Part shown: positions 22,283-30,264 of the stretch, piece after piece
Numbering within the stretch: position 1 is the stretch's first letter
How the letters are laid out: every line of letters begins with the position of its first letter
Source: Amycolatopsis thailandensis
GTDB taxonomy: Bacteria > Actinomycetota > Actinomycetes > Mycobacteriales > Pseudonocardiaceae
Direction of reading: 5' to 3'
Assembly: GCF_002234405.1 (NCBI RefSeq)
Contig: NZ_NMQT01000124.1
Span: 96,151-160,150, forward strand
DNA: 64,000 nt
Notes under the pieces: model-generated
What the model saw: the letters and a program-made list of their open reading frames with translations, nothing else
Databases searched by the model: none
Told to the model about the DNA's origin: nothing
Made by a program: the position numbers and the translations under genes

Positions 22283-24477
22283 CCCCGCCGCAGTGGCAGT
22301 ACGGGCCGGGGCCGAACGGGCCACACCCCGAGTTCGTCGCGTCCGGCAACTCGACCGTCGGTCAGCAGATCGGCGTGAACTATGGATCGACGACCTTCCA
22401 TCGACACGAGAACACCTATCACGTCACCCCGGAAGATCCTCCGGAACGAAAACTCAAAGTGGCGAAGAATCACCTCGAAGGCGGCAACGCCCGCATGGCG
22501 CAGGAGATCTTCCGTGACGTCATGAAGCAAGGCCAGATCACCTCCGCTGAATTCGCGTACTACTACGCACTGGCCGTGTTCAGCGGGCGTTCGCTCGGCG
22601 AGATGAACGACGAGGTGCACGACGCCTTCTTGGACGCGATCGCCTTGGCCGCAGGTTTCGGGTCCGGGGAATGGCGCAGCGCGCTCGATGTCGTGTCGGA
22701 TCTTGTCACTTGCGTATGGGGACAGCAGATCGGGAGCACGTTCGACCCGCAGGCGATGAAGGTCGCGTTGAAGAACTTCGGTGATCTGCCGCCGCAACGT
22801 CAGCGGGAGATCACCCGCCATCTCAACATGATCCTCAGTGGCGCGGTCCAAGACAGCCTTGATGTCGTCTACGCGAAGACGGTCGCCGAGGACAGGTTGG
22901 CGCAGAACAGGGCCGGCCGCGCGTGGAAGTTCTTCGAGCCCGATCCCGCGCCACCGCGCATTCGGAAGATCGTGCCGACCCCGGCGGGTGCCGGCGCTTG
23001 GGTCAAACTTGTTTCGGGGGTTTTCGCTCTTCTTCTCGGTCTGTTCTCCGCCGTCGGAGGCTTCGTGGACGGGAGTGTCACCCTCGGCCTGCTCGGCCTG
23101 CTCTCGGTGGGCACAGGAGGTTTCGGCGCTTTCCGCTGGGGACTGGAGTTGGAAGTCGCGAAGAGGCGGCTGGCGAGCAAGAACCGCGAATACGGGATCC
23201 CGCCTCAAATCGTGCAGCCGATTTCACCCGGGCATTGGGTCTCGACTCGCTTCGTTGAGCGGATCCATCAGTTGGTCGACCTGAGCTTCGCCGAGGCGAG
23301 ACCTCACATTCGAGGGAATTGGGATACCGAAACCTTCGGTATCCGCCAGTATCTCAAGACTCGTTTCGTCGCACTGTACGGGAACGCCCAGGTGGAACCG
23401 GACAGCGTCCTGTGGCTCATGCGCTGGCACGTGCGCCAGGTCGCGGATCAGTGGCGTGCAGGAACTCTGTTCGCCTACAGGGATTCGATGCGGCCGACAG
23501 GGAGTGTGCCCACCTTGTTCAAGGCCAGTGTGGGCGGTTGCGTCGCCGGATCGCTGTTCCTGCTCTTCGCAGGGGGCGGTTTCGTGGCCGTCGCGTTCTT
23601 CTTCGCGATCGGAGGCTTTCTAGCCGTCAAGGGCGCCGTCCATGTCCTGGCGACGCAAAAGGACGAGATTCTGGAGCGTGCCGCGGCGCAGGCGACCTAC
23701 GACGCCGAGCAGCGGGCGTACTCGGAGTGGCGGCAATTTCTCGCTGACAGGCCGAGCGACGCGGAGATGGCGCGCTGGCTTGACCTCGACAAGAACCATC
23801 TCAAGACCGAGGCACTCAGACGGGCTTCCTTGGTGAACCGCGATCTCGTCGCCCACGTCGTCCTGACCGAAGGCACCCCCGACGCGCAGCGGGCACGCGT
23901 TCCACGTGGTCCGCTCAGGTACTCCAAGTACGCGGTGCTGGTCTTCATGCTGACGAAGAGCGGGGTGCGCGAGATCGAGGTCCAGCTGAACTTCCTCACC
24001 GGTGACGTGCACAACGAACAGCGAAAGTCGTTCCGCTACGACGCGCTGGCTTCCGCCCATGTCGTCGAGGTCGGTATCCGTTTCGCGGACAACCGGAGAT
24101 ACGTCGTTCGCGGTGACGATCCGGCACACCTCGGCGCTGTAAGTGTGCGGAGCCGTGAGTTCCGGTTGTCCCTGCTCAGTAGCGAGGACATCACCGTTCT
24201 GGTGGAGGGTGCGGGTGGCCTGACCGACGTGACCATGGAAGACGAGTCGGTGGTCCTTCAGACCTCGCTGATGGCGTCCGGCATAGCGGGTGCGTTGCAT
24301 GTCCTGGAAGCGGTCGCGGCGGAGGGACGCGACTGGATCGTCCGCGAACAGGAACGCCGGCGTCGCCGTTCACAGGATTGGCGGACAGGCAGCCGTCAGA
24401 TCGGCTTTCTCGAGAAGGGTGACATTTCCTTCCTCGGTCATGAGCCCGAATCTCATCCGGAGGGTGAGGAATCCTGA
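22279..24477 (+). CDS. Large membrane protein with N-terminal GQQIG motif, partner of the phosphorylase
   Basis: I do not recognise this 732-residue protein as a named family. Residues 19-39 repeat the motif at the end of the upstream protein (FVASGN…VGQQIGVNYGSTT). Residues 58-130 look like helical TPR-like repeats, and GQQIG recurs at 148-152. Two hydrophobic pairs (about 241-260 and 265-286; 418-434 and 435-455) predict four membrane helices. The C-terminal 250 residues are soluble and mixed alpha/beta, ending in an Arg-rich helix and acidic tail. No P-loop is seen, so it is not a STAND ATPase. It is translationally coupled to the phosphorylase and followed by a hairpin. A sensor or anchor for the effector is the simplest guess. 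Confidence 0.75.
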   Translation: MTPPQWQYGPGPNGPHPEFVASGNSTVGQQIGVNYGSTTFHRHENTYHVTPEDPPERKLKVAKNHLEGGNARMAQEIFRDVMKQGQITSAEFAYYYALAVFSGRSLGEMNDEVHDAFLDAIALAAGFGSGEWRSALDVVSDLVTCVWGQQIGSTFDPQAMKVALKNFGDLPPQRQREITRHLNMILSGAVQDSLDVVYAKTVAEDRLAQNRAGRAWKFFEPDPAPPRIRKIVPTPAGAGAWVKLVSGVFALLLGLFSAVGGFVDGSVTLGLLGLLSVGTGGFGAFRWGLELEVAKRRLASKNREYGIPPQIVQPISPGHWVSTRFVERIHQLVDLSFAEARPHIRGNWDTETFGIRQYLKTRFVALYGNAQVEPDSVLWLMRWHVRQVADQWRAGTLFAYRDSMRPTGSVPTLFKASVGGCVAGSLFLLFAGGGFVAVAFFFAIGGFLAVKGAVHVLATQKDEILERAAAQATYDAEQRAYSEWRQFLADRPSDAEMARWLDLDKNHLKTEALRRASLVNRDLVAHVVLTEGTPDAQRARVPRGPLRYSKYAVLVFMLTKSGVREIEVQLNFLTGDVHNEQRKSFRYDALASAHVVEVGIRFADNRRYVVRGDDPAHLGAVSVRSREFRLSLLSSEDITVLVEGAGGLTDVTMEDESVVLQTSLMASGIAGALHVLEAVAAEGRDWIVREQERRRRRSQDWRTGSRQIGFLEKGDISFLGHEPESHPEGEES

Positions 24478-24480
24478 GCA

Positions 24481-24519
24481 GGGTGTCGCGAGCGGACGAG
24501 GGGGCCGCTCGCGACACCC
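24481..24519 (+). terminator. Strong hairpin ending the phosphorylase operon
   Basis: Perfect 15-base arms, GGGTGTCGCGAGCGG (24481-24495) and its complement (24505-24519), with a nine-base loop, lie four bases after the stop. The T-run is weak (TTCC), as is common in actinobacteria. This hairpin does not belong to the A, B or C repeat families. Confidence 0.75.
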
Positions 24520-24575
24520 TTCCGAACGCAATCCATGCCGGGTCCGGGCAAAGCCGGGATGTCAGGATACGAACC

Positions 24576-25412
24576 GTGACTCCCACCTACGTCTTCGTTC
24601 ACGGCTCCAGCAGCAACTCGTTCACCTGGAACCCGCTGCAACGCGAACTCGCCCTGCTCGGCCACCGCACGCTGGCCGTCGACCTTCCCGGGCACGGGTT
24701 CGAAGCCGGTTTCCACGCGGCTTACCAGGCTCCTCAGGACCTGGGAGCGCTGGCCACGGCGCCGTCGAACCAGGCCGGTGTCACCTCCGCCGAAGTCGTC
24801 GAGCGGGTGGTGGACGTCGTGCGCAAGGCCGCCGCGCACGGGCCGGTCATCCTGGTCGGGCACAGCCGCGGCGGGGTCCCGCTCACCGGGGCGGGCAACG
24901 CCGTCCCGGACCTGATCGACCGGCTCGTCTACATCTCCGCGTGGTGCTGCGTCGACGCGACACTGGGCGAGTACATGCAGGCGCCCGAGAACGCGAGCAG
25001 TGCGCTCAACGACGTCGGCGGTGTCGTCCTCGCCGACCCCGCCGCGCTCGGCGCGCTCCGGATGAACTGGCGCACCGCTGATCCCGCGCTGCTGGCCGCG
25101 TTGAAGATCGCGATCCTCGACGACGGCACCGACCAGGAGTTCTTCGCCTACCTCAACACCCTCGAACCGGACGAGAGTCTCGACGTGGGCACCGAACGCG
25201 CCGAGGCCGCCACCTGGGGCCGGATTCCGCGCACCTACATCAGGCTCACGGGAGACCGGTCTATCCCGCTCGCGCTCCAGGACCGCTTCATCAAAGAGGC
25301 GGACGCGCTCACCCCGGAGAACCCGACCGACGTGCGTTCGCTCGAGAGCAGCCATGTCCGCTTCCTCATGCACCCGCAGGAGGCGGCCACCATCCTCGCC
25401 GGGCTCGCGTAG
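24576..25412 (+). CDS. Alpha/beta hydrolase
   Basis: From the GTG at 24576 this is a 278-residue alpha/beta hydrolase. It opens with YVFVHGSSSNSFTWNPLQ (oxyanion region), has the nucleophile elbow VGHSRGGVP near residue 95, and has a late His in ESSHVRFLMHP. It resembles esterase or hydroxynitrile-lyase-like actinobacterial hydrolases; the substrate cannot be read. The upstream in-frame start at 24483 lies in the preceding hairpin and is not favoured. No signal peptide is seen. Confidence 0.85.
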   Translation: MTPTYVFVHGSSSNSFTWNPLQRELALLGHRTLAVDLPGHGFEAGFHAAYQAPQDLGALATAPSNQAGVTSAEVVERVVDVVRKAAAHGPVILVGHSRGGVPLTGAGNAVPDLIDRLVYISAWCCVDATLGEYMQAPENASSALNDVGGVVLADPAALGALRMNWRTADPALLAALKIAILDDGTDQEFFAYLNTLEPDESLDVGTERAEAATWGRIPRTYIRLTGDRSIPLALQDRFIKEADALTPENPTDVRSLESSHVRFLMHPQEAATILAGLA

Positions 25413-25457
25413 TCCCCGGGTACTGTTCCGCCGGGGGGAGGAGGAGACCCGGAAGCG

Positions 25458-26042
25458 ATGACAGACGGACAGTTCACCAAGGGGCACTTGATCACGTTGC
25501 TGATCAGTTCCGCGATCGGAGTGGGATTCGGGGCCGCCTGGTGGTTCTTTGGCGCCTCCTCCGTCTCCGGCGGCTCGACGGCGCTGGTCGTCGTGGGTGT
25601 GGCCGCGGTGGTGGCGCTGGTGGCCTGGCTCGTGCTGACAGCCCGCCGAGGTGCCGGGCTGCCCGCGGGCGGCGGCCGGGAGGAAAGCCCGTTCGGCAAG
25701 CAGTACGGGATCGCGGTGCTGCTCATGCTGGTCGGGATCTTCGCCGGGGCGCGAGTGCTGTCGGCGGTCTTCGACCTTCCGGAGGCCGTGCCCGCGTGGG
25801 TGCTCTTCGTGGTCGGCCTGCACTTCCTGCCGTTCGCGAAGTTGTTCGGCTCGCGGCGTTTTCTGGTGCTGAGCGCCTTGCTGTGCGTCGTCGCCGTGCT
25901 GGCCGCCGTGCTCGCGGTCGCGGGCTGGACGGCGGCCTGGCAGCTCGTGCCGGGCTTCGGCGGTGCCGTCGTGCTCTGGGCGACTGTCGTCGCCGGGTTG
26001 CTCGGGACGGACCGTCAGGGAGCGACCAGCCCCGCTTCGTAG
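25458..26042 (+). CDS. Hypothetical membrane protein, six predicted helices
   Basis: This 194-residue protein has six hydrophobic stretches (first LITLLISSAIGVGFGAAWWFFG, last VPGFGGAVVLWATVVAGLLG) with a short basic loop after the second. I cannot assign a family. It starts at an ATG 45 bases after the hydrolase gene, with GGGGGAGGAGG upstream. Its last 28 bases overlap the convergent response-regulator gene. Confidence 0.75.
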   Translation: MTDGQFTKGHLITLLISSAIGVGFGAAWWFFGASSVSGGSTALVVVGVAAVVALVAWLVLTARRGAGLPAGGGREESPFGKQYGIAVLLMLVGIFAGARVLSAVFDLPEAVPAWVLFVVGLHFLPFAKLFGSRRFLVLSALLCVVAVLAAVLAVAGWTAAWQLVPGFGGAVVLWATVVAGLLGTDRQGATSPAS

Positions 26043-26683
26043 GCGAAAATCGTCAGCTGGACCCGGTTGGTCGCGTCGAGTTTCGCGAAGATCCGGGTGA
26101 TATGGGTCTTCACCGTCGCTTCGCTCAGATGCAGTTCCGCGCCGATCTCGGCGTTGGTCCAGCCCTGGGCGACGGCGGTGACGATCTCCCGTTCCCGTTC
26201 GGTCAGGGTGCTCAGCCCGGCCCGTGCCCGATGACGCCGCGGGCTCACCCGGGCCGCGACGAAATGCCCGATGAGTTTCCGCGTCGTCCGCGGCGACAAC
26301 ATCGCCTCACCCGCCGCGACGACGCGCACCGCGTCGATGATCTCCTGCGGCGAGCCCTCCTTCAGCAGGAACCCGCTGGCGCCCGCGCCGAGCGCGTCGA
26401 AGACGTACTCGTCGAGGTCGTAGGTGGTCAGCACGAGGACCTTCGGCGGATTGGGCAGGGAGGTGACGGCCGCGGTCGCGGCGAGGCCGTTCATCCGCCG
26501 CATCCTTATGTCCATCAGCACGATGTCGGGAGCGTGCATGGTCACCTTCGGCACGGCTTCGTCCCCGTCGCCCGCTTCCGCGACGACCCGGATGTCGTCC
26601 GTGCTGGACAGGATCATCGACAGGCCGGTTCGCACGAGCGGGTCGTCGTCGACGAGCAGCACTCGCAGTGGGCGCTGGTTCAC
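26015..26683 (-). CDS. NarL/LuxR-type response regulator
   Basis: This 222-residue protein has a receiver domain (VLLVDDDPLVRTGL, phospho-Asp in DIVLMDIRMRRMNG near residue 55) and a C-terminal LuxR helix-turn-helix (LTEREREIVTAVAQGWTNAEIG, then LSEATVKTHITRIFAKL). It is the cognate partner of the sensor kinase encoded nine bases upstream on the same strand. It starts at a GTG. The signal sensed is unknown. Confidence 0.95.
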   Translation of the reverse strand: MNQRPLRVLLVDDDPLVRTGLSMILSSTDDIRVVAEAGDGDEAVPKVTMHAPDIVLMDIRMRRMNGLAATAAVTSLPNPPKVLVLTTYDLDEYVFDALGAGASGFLLKEGSPQEIIDAVRVVAAGEAMLSPRTTRKLIGHFVAARVSPRRHRARAGLSTLTEREREIVTAVAQGWTNAEIGAELHLSEATVKTHITRIFAKLDATNRVQLTIFAYEAGLVAP

Positions 26684-26692
26684 CCGGACAGG

Positions 26693-27892
26693 TTAGTGGT
26701 GTCCCCACGGTAGCCAAGCCCGGACGGCGAATGTGCGTTCTTCGGTGGGGCCGGTGCTGACGTTTCCGCCGATCAGGGTGACGCGTTCGCCGATTCCGGT
26801 CAGCCCGGTTCCCCCGCCTGGCGGCTTCCCCGCGGTGGGTGTCGCGGGCAGCGGATTGACGACTTCGACGGTCAGCCCGTTGCCCGGCCCGCCGCGGACC
26901 GAAACCTCGGCCGCCGCACCCGGCGCGTGTTTCAGGATGTTGGTCATCGACTCCTGGACGATCCGGTACGCGGTCGTGCCGAGCAGCACCGGGGCACCGC
27001 CCGCGTCGTCGAGCAGGATCGTCACGTTGACCCCCAGCCCGGCCCGGCGGGCGTTGGCGACCAGTTCGGGGATGTCCGCCAACGTCGGTTGCGGCGGTTC
27101 GGGATGGGTGCCGTTCTCGCCGTTTTCGCCGAAGCCCTGGCCGTCGCGGAGGACACCGATGACCTGCCGCAGGTCTTCCAAGGACTGGCGCGCGGTCGTC
27201 CGGACGGTCTTCGCCGCTTCCGTCGTCGCGGGTCCCTTGCTGACCTCGAGCGCGCCGGCTTGCAAGGACAGCAGGGAAAGCCGGTGCCCGAGGACGTCGT
27301 GCATCTCGCGCGCGATCCGGGTGCGTTCCGCCCGGCGGGTCATCTCGGCGCGGAGTTCCTCCTCCTTGGCCTCACGGATCGCGAGCGTGTCCTGCATCCC
27401 GCGGACCACCCCGACGGTGAGCGGCACGGCCGTCATCACGACGGCGACCGTCAGCGTCCCCATCAGTTGCACGGCGGAGAACTGCTTGCCGACGATCTGC
27501 CCCGCGACGGTCACGTCGGGATGGCGGTTGGCGTCACCGAACAACGCCCACGCCGTGGCGACGTAGACGAGCGCGGAACCGATCCACAAGAGACTGTCGC
27601 GCCGGCGCGCGGCCAAGGCGGCGAGGGCGACCAGCGCGGCCAGCGCGTCGGACCGGAAACAAAGCGGTGGCACGAGCGCGATGCCGAGGACGAGTTCCGG
27701 CCATTTGTGCCGCCAGCAGAGCATGACGGCCGCCGCGATCCCGGTGAAGAACCCGAGTGTCGACCACCAGGTCGGATCGAACGATTTCGTCGCCGGAAGG
27801 TAACCCTGGGCGCTGAAGACGAAAATGCTGCTGATCACGCACGCCGCGACCGCCACCACGGTGAGCACCACCCCGAGCACACGTCTTGCCAT
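26693..27892 (-). CDS. NarL-family sensor histidine kinase
   Basis: The 399-residue kinase has about five membrane helices in its first 170 residues, then the HisKA_3 phospho-acceptor motif REMHDVLGHRLSLLSLQAG near residue 205. A HATPase domain near residues 290-395 has TAYRIVQESMTNILKHAPGA and a GGTGLTGIGERV lid. It phosphorylates the adjacent response regulator. The lack of a large extracellular domain suggests membrane or intramembrane sensing. Confidence 0.95.
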   Translation of the reverse strand: MARRVLGVVLTVVAVAACVISSIFVFSAQGYLPATKSFDPTWWSTLGFFTGIAAAVMLCWRHKWPELVLGIALVPPLCFRSDALAALVALAALAARRRDSLLWIGSALVYVATAWALFGDANRHPDVTVAGQIVGKQFSAVQLMGTLTVAVVMTAVPLTVGVVRGMQDTLAIREAKEEELRAEMTRRAERTRIAREMHDVLGHRLSLLSLQAGALEVSKGPATTEAAKTVRTTARQSLEDLRQVIGVLRDGQGFGENGENGTHPEPPQPTLADIPELVANARRAGLGVNVTILLDDAGGAPVLLGTTAYRIVQESMTNILKHAPGAAAEVSVRGGPGNGLTVEVVNPLPATPTAGKPPGGGTGLTGIGERVTLIGGNVSTGPTEERTFAVRAWLPWGHH

Positions 27893-28062
27893 GCGCCGAG
27901 CGTACGCAAGCGGGCCAGGTCGTCCGCATCAGCGGAACCGATTCTTCGAAGAACGCGAATTACGACTTTCGTCGTAACGGGTTCACGCGCCGAGGACGAC
28001 GCGGAGGCCTCGCGATCGCTGGTTGTATGCCGCGTCGTTCATCCCTTTGGAAAGGAAAACCC

Positions 28063-28665
28063 GTGACCCAGCAAACCCCCTACACGCCGGCCCCGCAAGC
28101 CCCCGGCGGCCCGATGCCACCCCGTAACGGCATCGGCGTCACGGGCTTCGTCCTCGGCCTGGTGGGGCTGGTCTTCTCCCCGATCCCGTTCATCGGCGTC
28201 ATCGCCTGGCCGTTGGTGATCCTCGGCCTGATCTTCTCGATCATCGGGCTGATCCGCGTCAAGAACGGAAAAGCCTCGAACAAGGGGCTCTCCATCACCG
28301 GTATCGCGTTGTCCGCGCTCGGGCTCGTGGTCTGCGTGGTGTGGATCTTCGTGTTCAACGCGGCCGTCAACGAGGTCAACAACGAGCTCAACCGCACCGC
28401 GAAGGTGTCCTACGAGATCACCGGCGACGCCACGAACGTCGAGGTCATCTACGGCGAGGTGCTGAACCCCCTCACCGAAACGGTTCCGGCGCTGCCCTGG
28501 AACAAGGAAGTCGAAAACAAGGGCGTCTACAAGGGCGGGACGCTCACGGTCACGACGGGCGAGACCGGCGGATCCGTCACCTGCAAGATCACCGTCGACG
28601 GCGCGATGGTCTCCACCAAGACCGCTTCCGGGGAATTCGCCACGGCCGCCTGCACCGGAGTGTGA
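28063..28665 (+). CDS. DUF4190 membrane protein with MmpS-like C-terminal domain
   Basis: The 200-residue protein has a Pro-rich N-terminus, two helices of the DUF4190 type (GVTGFVLGLVGLVFSPIPF… and KGLSITGIALSALGLVVCVVWIFVF), and an outer domain of about 100 residues (KVSYEITGDATNVEVIYGE…LTVTTGETGGSVTCKITVDG). That domain resembles the immunoglobulin-like domain of MmpS proteins. The GTG at 28063 is chosen for its AAAGGA site and the typical start TQQTPYTP. The function is unknown. A family B palindrome follows. Confidence 0.85.
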   Translation: MTQQTPYTPAPQAPGGPMPPRNGIGVTGFVLGLVGLVFSPIPFIGVIAWPLVILGLIFSIIGLIRVKNGKASNKGLSITGIALSALGLVVCVVWIFVFNAAVNEVNNELNRTAKVSYEITGDATNVEVIYGEVLNPLTETVPALPWNKEVENKGVYKGGTLTVTTGETGGSVTCKITVDGAMVSTKTASGEFATAACTGV

Positions 28666-28675
28666 CGGCGGGACG

Positions 28676-28722
28676 GTGAAAGGCCTCCTTCGCCATTCTC
28701 GGGGTGGCGGGGAGGCCTTCGC
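28676..28722. repeat. Palindromic repeat, family B (copy 2, imperfect)
   Basis: GTGAAAGGCCTCCTTCGCCA (28676-28695) pairs with TGGCGGGGAGGCCTTCGC (28705-28722) with small mismatches. It lies at the convergent junction of the DUF4190 gene and the MerR/peptide unit. Confidence 0.75.
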
Positions 28723-28744
28723 GACCCGGCGGGCGCGGCCCGCT

Positions 28745-28758
28745 CCCGCCGAAGCGGG
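28745..28758 (-). terminator. UUCG-tetraloop hairpin after the Cys-rich peptide
   Basis: On the minus strand CCCGC-TTCG-GCGGG forms a very stable C(UUCG)G hairpin, immediately after the TGA of the 12-residue peptide. It is a likely transcript end for the MerR unit. Confidence 0.55.
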
Positions 28759-28797
28759 TCAGCAGCAGCCAGTGCCGCAGCAGTCACAGTCACACAT
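28759..28797 (-). CDS. Cys-rich 12-residue peptide
   Basis: The frame encodes MCDCDCCGTGCC, six Cys and two Asp in 12 residues. It starts one base past the MerR stop. It is preceded by AAGGAGGTGG at ideal spacing, the best Shine-Dalgarno in the neighbourhood, and is followed at once by a stable hairpin. The signal strength and gene order argue that it is translated. The composition suggests a metal- or thiol-binding peptide or a Cys-sensing leader. No family is known to me. It is far below normal gene-calling length. Confidence 0.6.
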   Translation of the reverse strand: MCDCDCCGTGCC

Positions 28798-28798
28798 G

Positions 28799-29239
28799 TC
28801 ATCCACCTCCTTCCCCAGGGGCACGGTCGGGTGGGCACCAGGTGCCGGGAAGCGGATCGGCGCAGTCCTCGCCGGACATCCCGGACAGCAGGGAAGTGAG
28901 CTCGGCGCGCAATTCGCCGAGTCGCGCCATTTCCGCGTCGATCTCGGCGAGATGGCGTTCCATCATGGTTTCGGCGGGTTCGCACGGGCACACCCCGGTA
29001 TCGCGCACGCTCAGCAGGTCGGCGATCTCCGCCAACGTCAGCCCGAGCCGTTGGGTGCCGCGGATGAATCGCAGCCTTTCGATGACATCCTCGTCGTAGC
29101 GCCGGTGCGCCCCGCTCGTCCGCGCGGGGACGGGCAGGAGGCCGATGCGCTCGTAGTAGCGCACGGTGTCCGGCCGGACCCCGGCGCGCGAGGTCACCTA
29201 GAACATCGTCAACGCCGTCGTCGCCGCTTCGATTCGCAT
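28799..29239 (-). pseudogene. MerR-family metal-type regulator interrupted by an in-frame TAG
   Basis: The intact part from the GTG at 29197 encodes 132 residues: GVRPDTVRYYERIGLLP, a dimerisation helix and Cys-containing metal-loop-like segments (TGVCPCEP, later DCADP and TWCPP). It lacks the first HTH helix. The same frame extends upstream to an ATG at 29239, encoding MRIEAATTALTMF, TAG, then VTSRAGV. The TAG (29200-29198) falls where relatives have Glu (LTIGEV…RAGV). So either a GAG-to-TAG nonsense mutation, a sequencing error, readthrough, or reinitiation at GTG is involved. The ATG lies exactly at the predicted transcript start of a MerR-type promoter, supporting it as the native start. 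Confidence 0.7.
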
Positions 29240-29245
29240 GTCCCG

Positions 29246-29277
29246 AGCGTAGAACTTGGACCCGGCTCCAGAATCAA
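29246..29277 (-). promoter_or_regulatory. MerR-type promoter with 20-bp spacer
   Basis: On the minus strand TTGATT (29277-29272), a 20-base spacer and TACGCT (29251-29246) form a stretched promoter as used by MerR activators. The spacer contains the imperfect dyad CTGGA-GCCGGG-TCCAA. Six bases separate the -10 box from the ATG at 29239, predicting a leaderless, autoregulated transcript. Confidence 0.6.
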
Positions 29278-29367
29278 GTCCGAATCCGACGGGACTCGCG
29301 AGGAGAAGACGACGGGCCGGCGCGTCCGCATCATTCGAGAGGGTGGAAACGGCGAGAGGACGGCACG

Positions 29368-30165
29368 GTGACTGACTTCCGGTACGTGATCAGGGACCTC
29401 ACCACGGAGGGTGAACAGGTCGACGCCCTGGTGGCCGACCTGGACGACGCGGGTTGGGATCTGCCCACGCCCGCGGCCGGCTGGTCGATCAAGCACCAGA
29501 TCGCTCACCTCTCCTTCATCTTCAAGATCGCCGGGTTGTCCGCGGCCGAGCCGCGGAAGTTCGCCGAACTCGCGAAGACGTCGATGGCGCGCGGTTTCGA
29601 CGCCGCCGTCAACGCGGCCCTCGACGACTACCTCGGCGACCCCAACGAGGTGCTGCTGAGCCGATGGCGCGCCGAACGCGACGCCGGTATCAAGGCGCTC
29701 GCGGCGGTCCCGGCGGACCAGGTCGTGCCGTGGCTGGTCAACCCGCTGCCGCCGGCCATCCTCGCCTGCGCCGGGATGATGGAACTGTTCGCCCACGGCC
29801 AGGACGTCGCCGACGCGCTGGGCGTGCGGCCGGAGCGGACCGACCGGCTCGCGTACCTCGTCGGGTTCGCCGTCCGCGTGCGGGACTTCGGATACGAGGC
29901 ACGGGGCCTGACCCCGCCGGAGCAGGAGTTCCGCTTCGAGGTCACCTCGCCCTCCGGTCAGCTGTGGACGTTCGGGCCCGAGGACTCACGGCAGCGGGTC
30001 ACCGGCAGCGCGGAGGACTTCTGCCTCCTGGTCACGCGGCGCCGTCACCGCGACGACGTCGACGTCCGTGCCGAAGGCGCGCTCGCGGACCACTGGCTGG
30101 ACATCGCGCAGGCGTACCGCGGTCCCGCGGGAGAGGGTCGCGCGCCGGGGCAGTTCGACAGCTGA
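29368..30165 (+). CDS. TIGR03084 family mycothiol-dependent-type metal-binding protein
   Basis: This 265-residue protein belongs to the DinB/MDMPI-like TIGR03084 family. It shows DDAGWDLPTPAAGWSIKHQIAHLSFIFK (metal-ligand His in the IAHL helix), then a second His helix MMELFAHGQDVADALG and the C-terminal beta-rich domain (FRFEVTSPSGQLWTFGPE). Related proteins use mycothiol in isomerase or transfer reactions, but this family has no proven activity. The GTG start follows an AGAGGACGG site. Confidence 0.9.
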   Translation: MTDFRYVIRDLTTEGEQVDALVADLDDAGWDLPTPAAGWSIKHQIAHLSFIFKIAGLSAAEPRKFAELAKTSMARGFDAAVNAALDDYLGDPNEVLLSRWRAERDAGIKALAAVPADQVVPWLVNPLPPAILACAGMMELFAHGQDVADALGVRPERTDRLAYLVGFAVRVRDFGYEARGLTPPEQEFRFEVTSPSGQLWTFGPEDSRQRVTGSAEDFCLLVTRRRHRDDVDVRAEGALADHWLDIAQAYRGPAGEGRAPGQFDS

Positions 30166-30264
30166 GAACCGCGTCGCTTCCGTGACGAATCAGGGCATCC
30201 TGGAAGTCGCGATCAACTCCGCCCGGTGCGATCGTCGAGGGCACACGGGGTCTAGGAGGCGATC

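Noticed and set aside
22279..24477. NLR/STAND ATPase identity for the membrane partner of the phosphorylase
   Set aside because: No Walker A or B motif is present, and four membrane helices replace the expected NTPase core.
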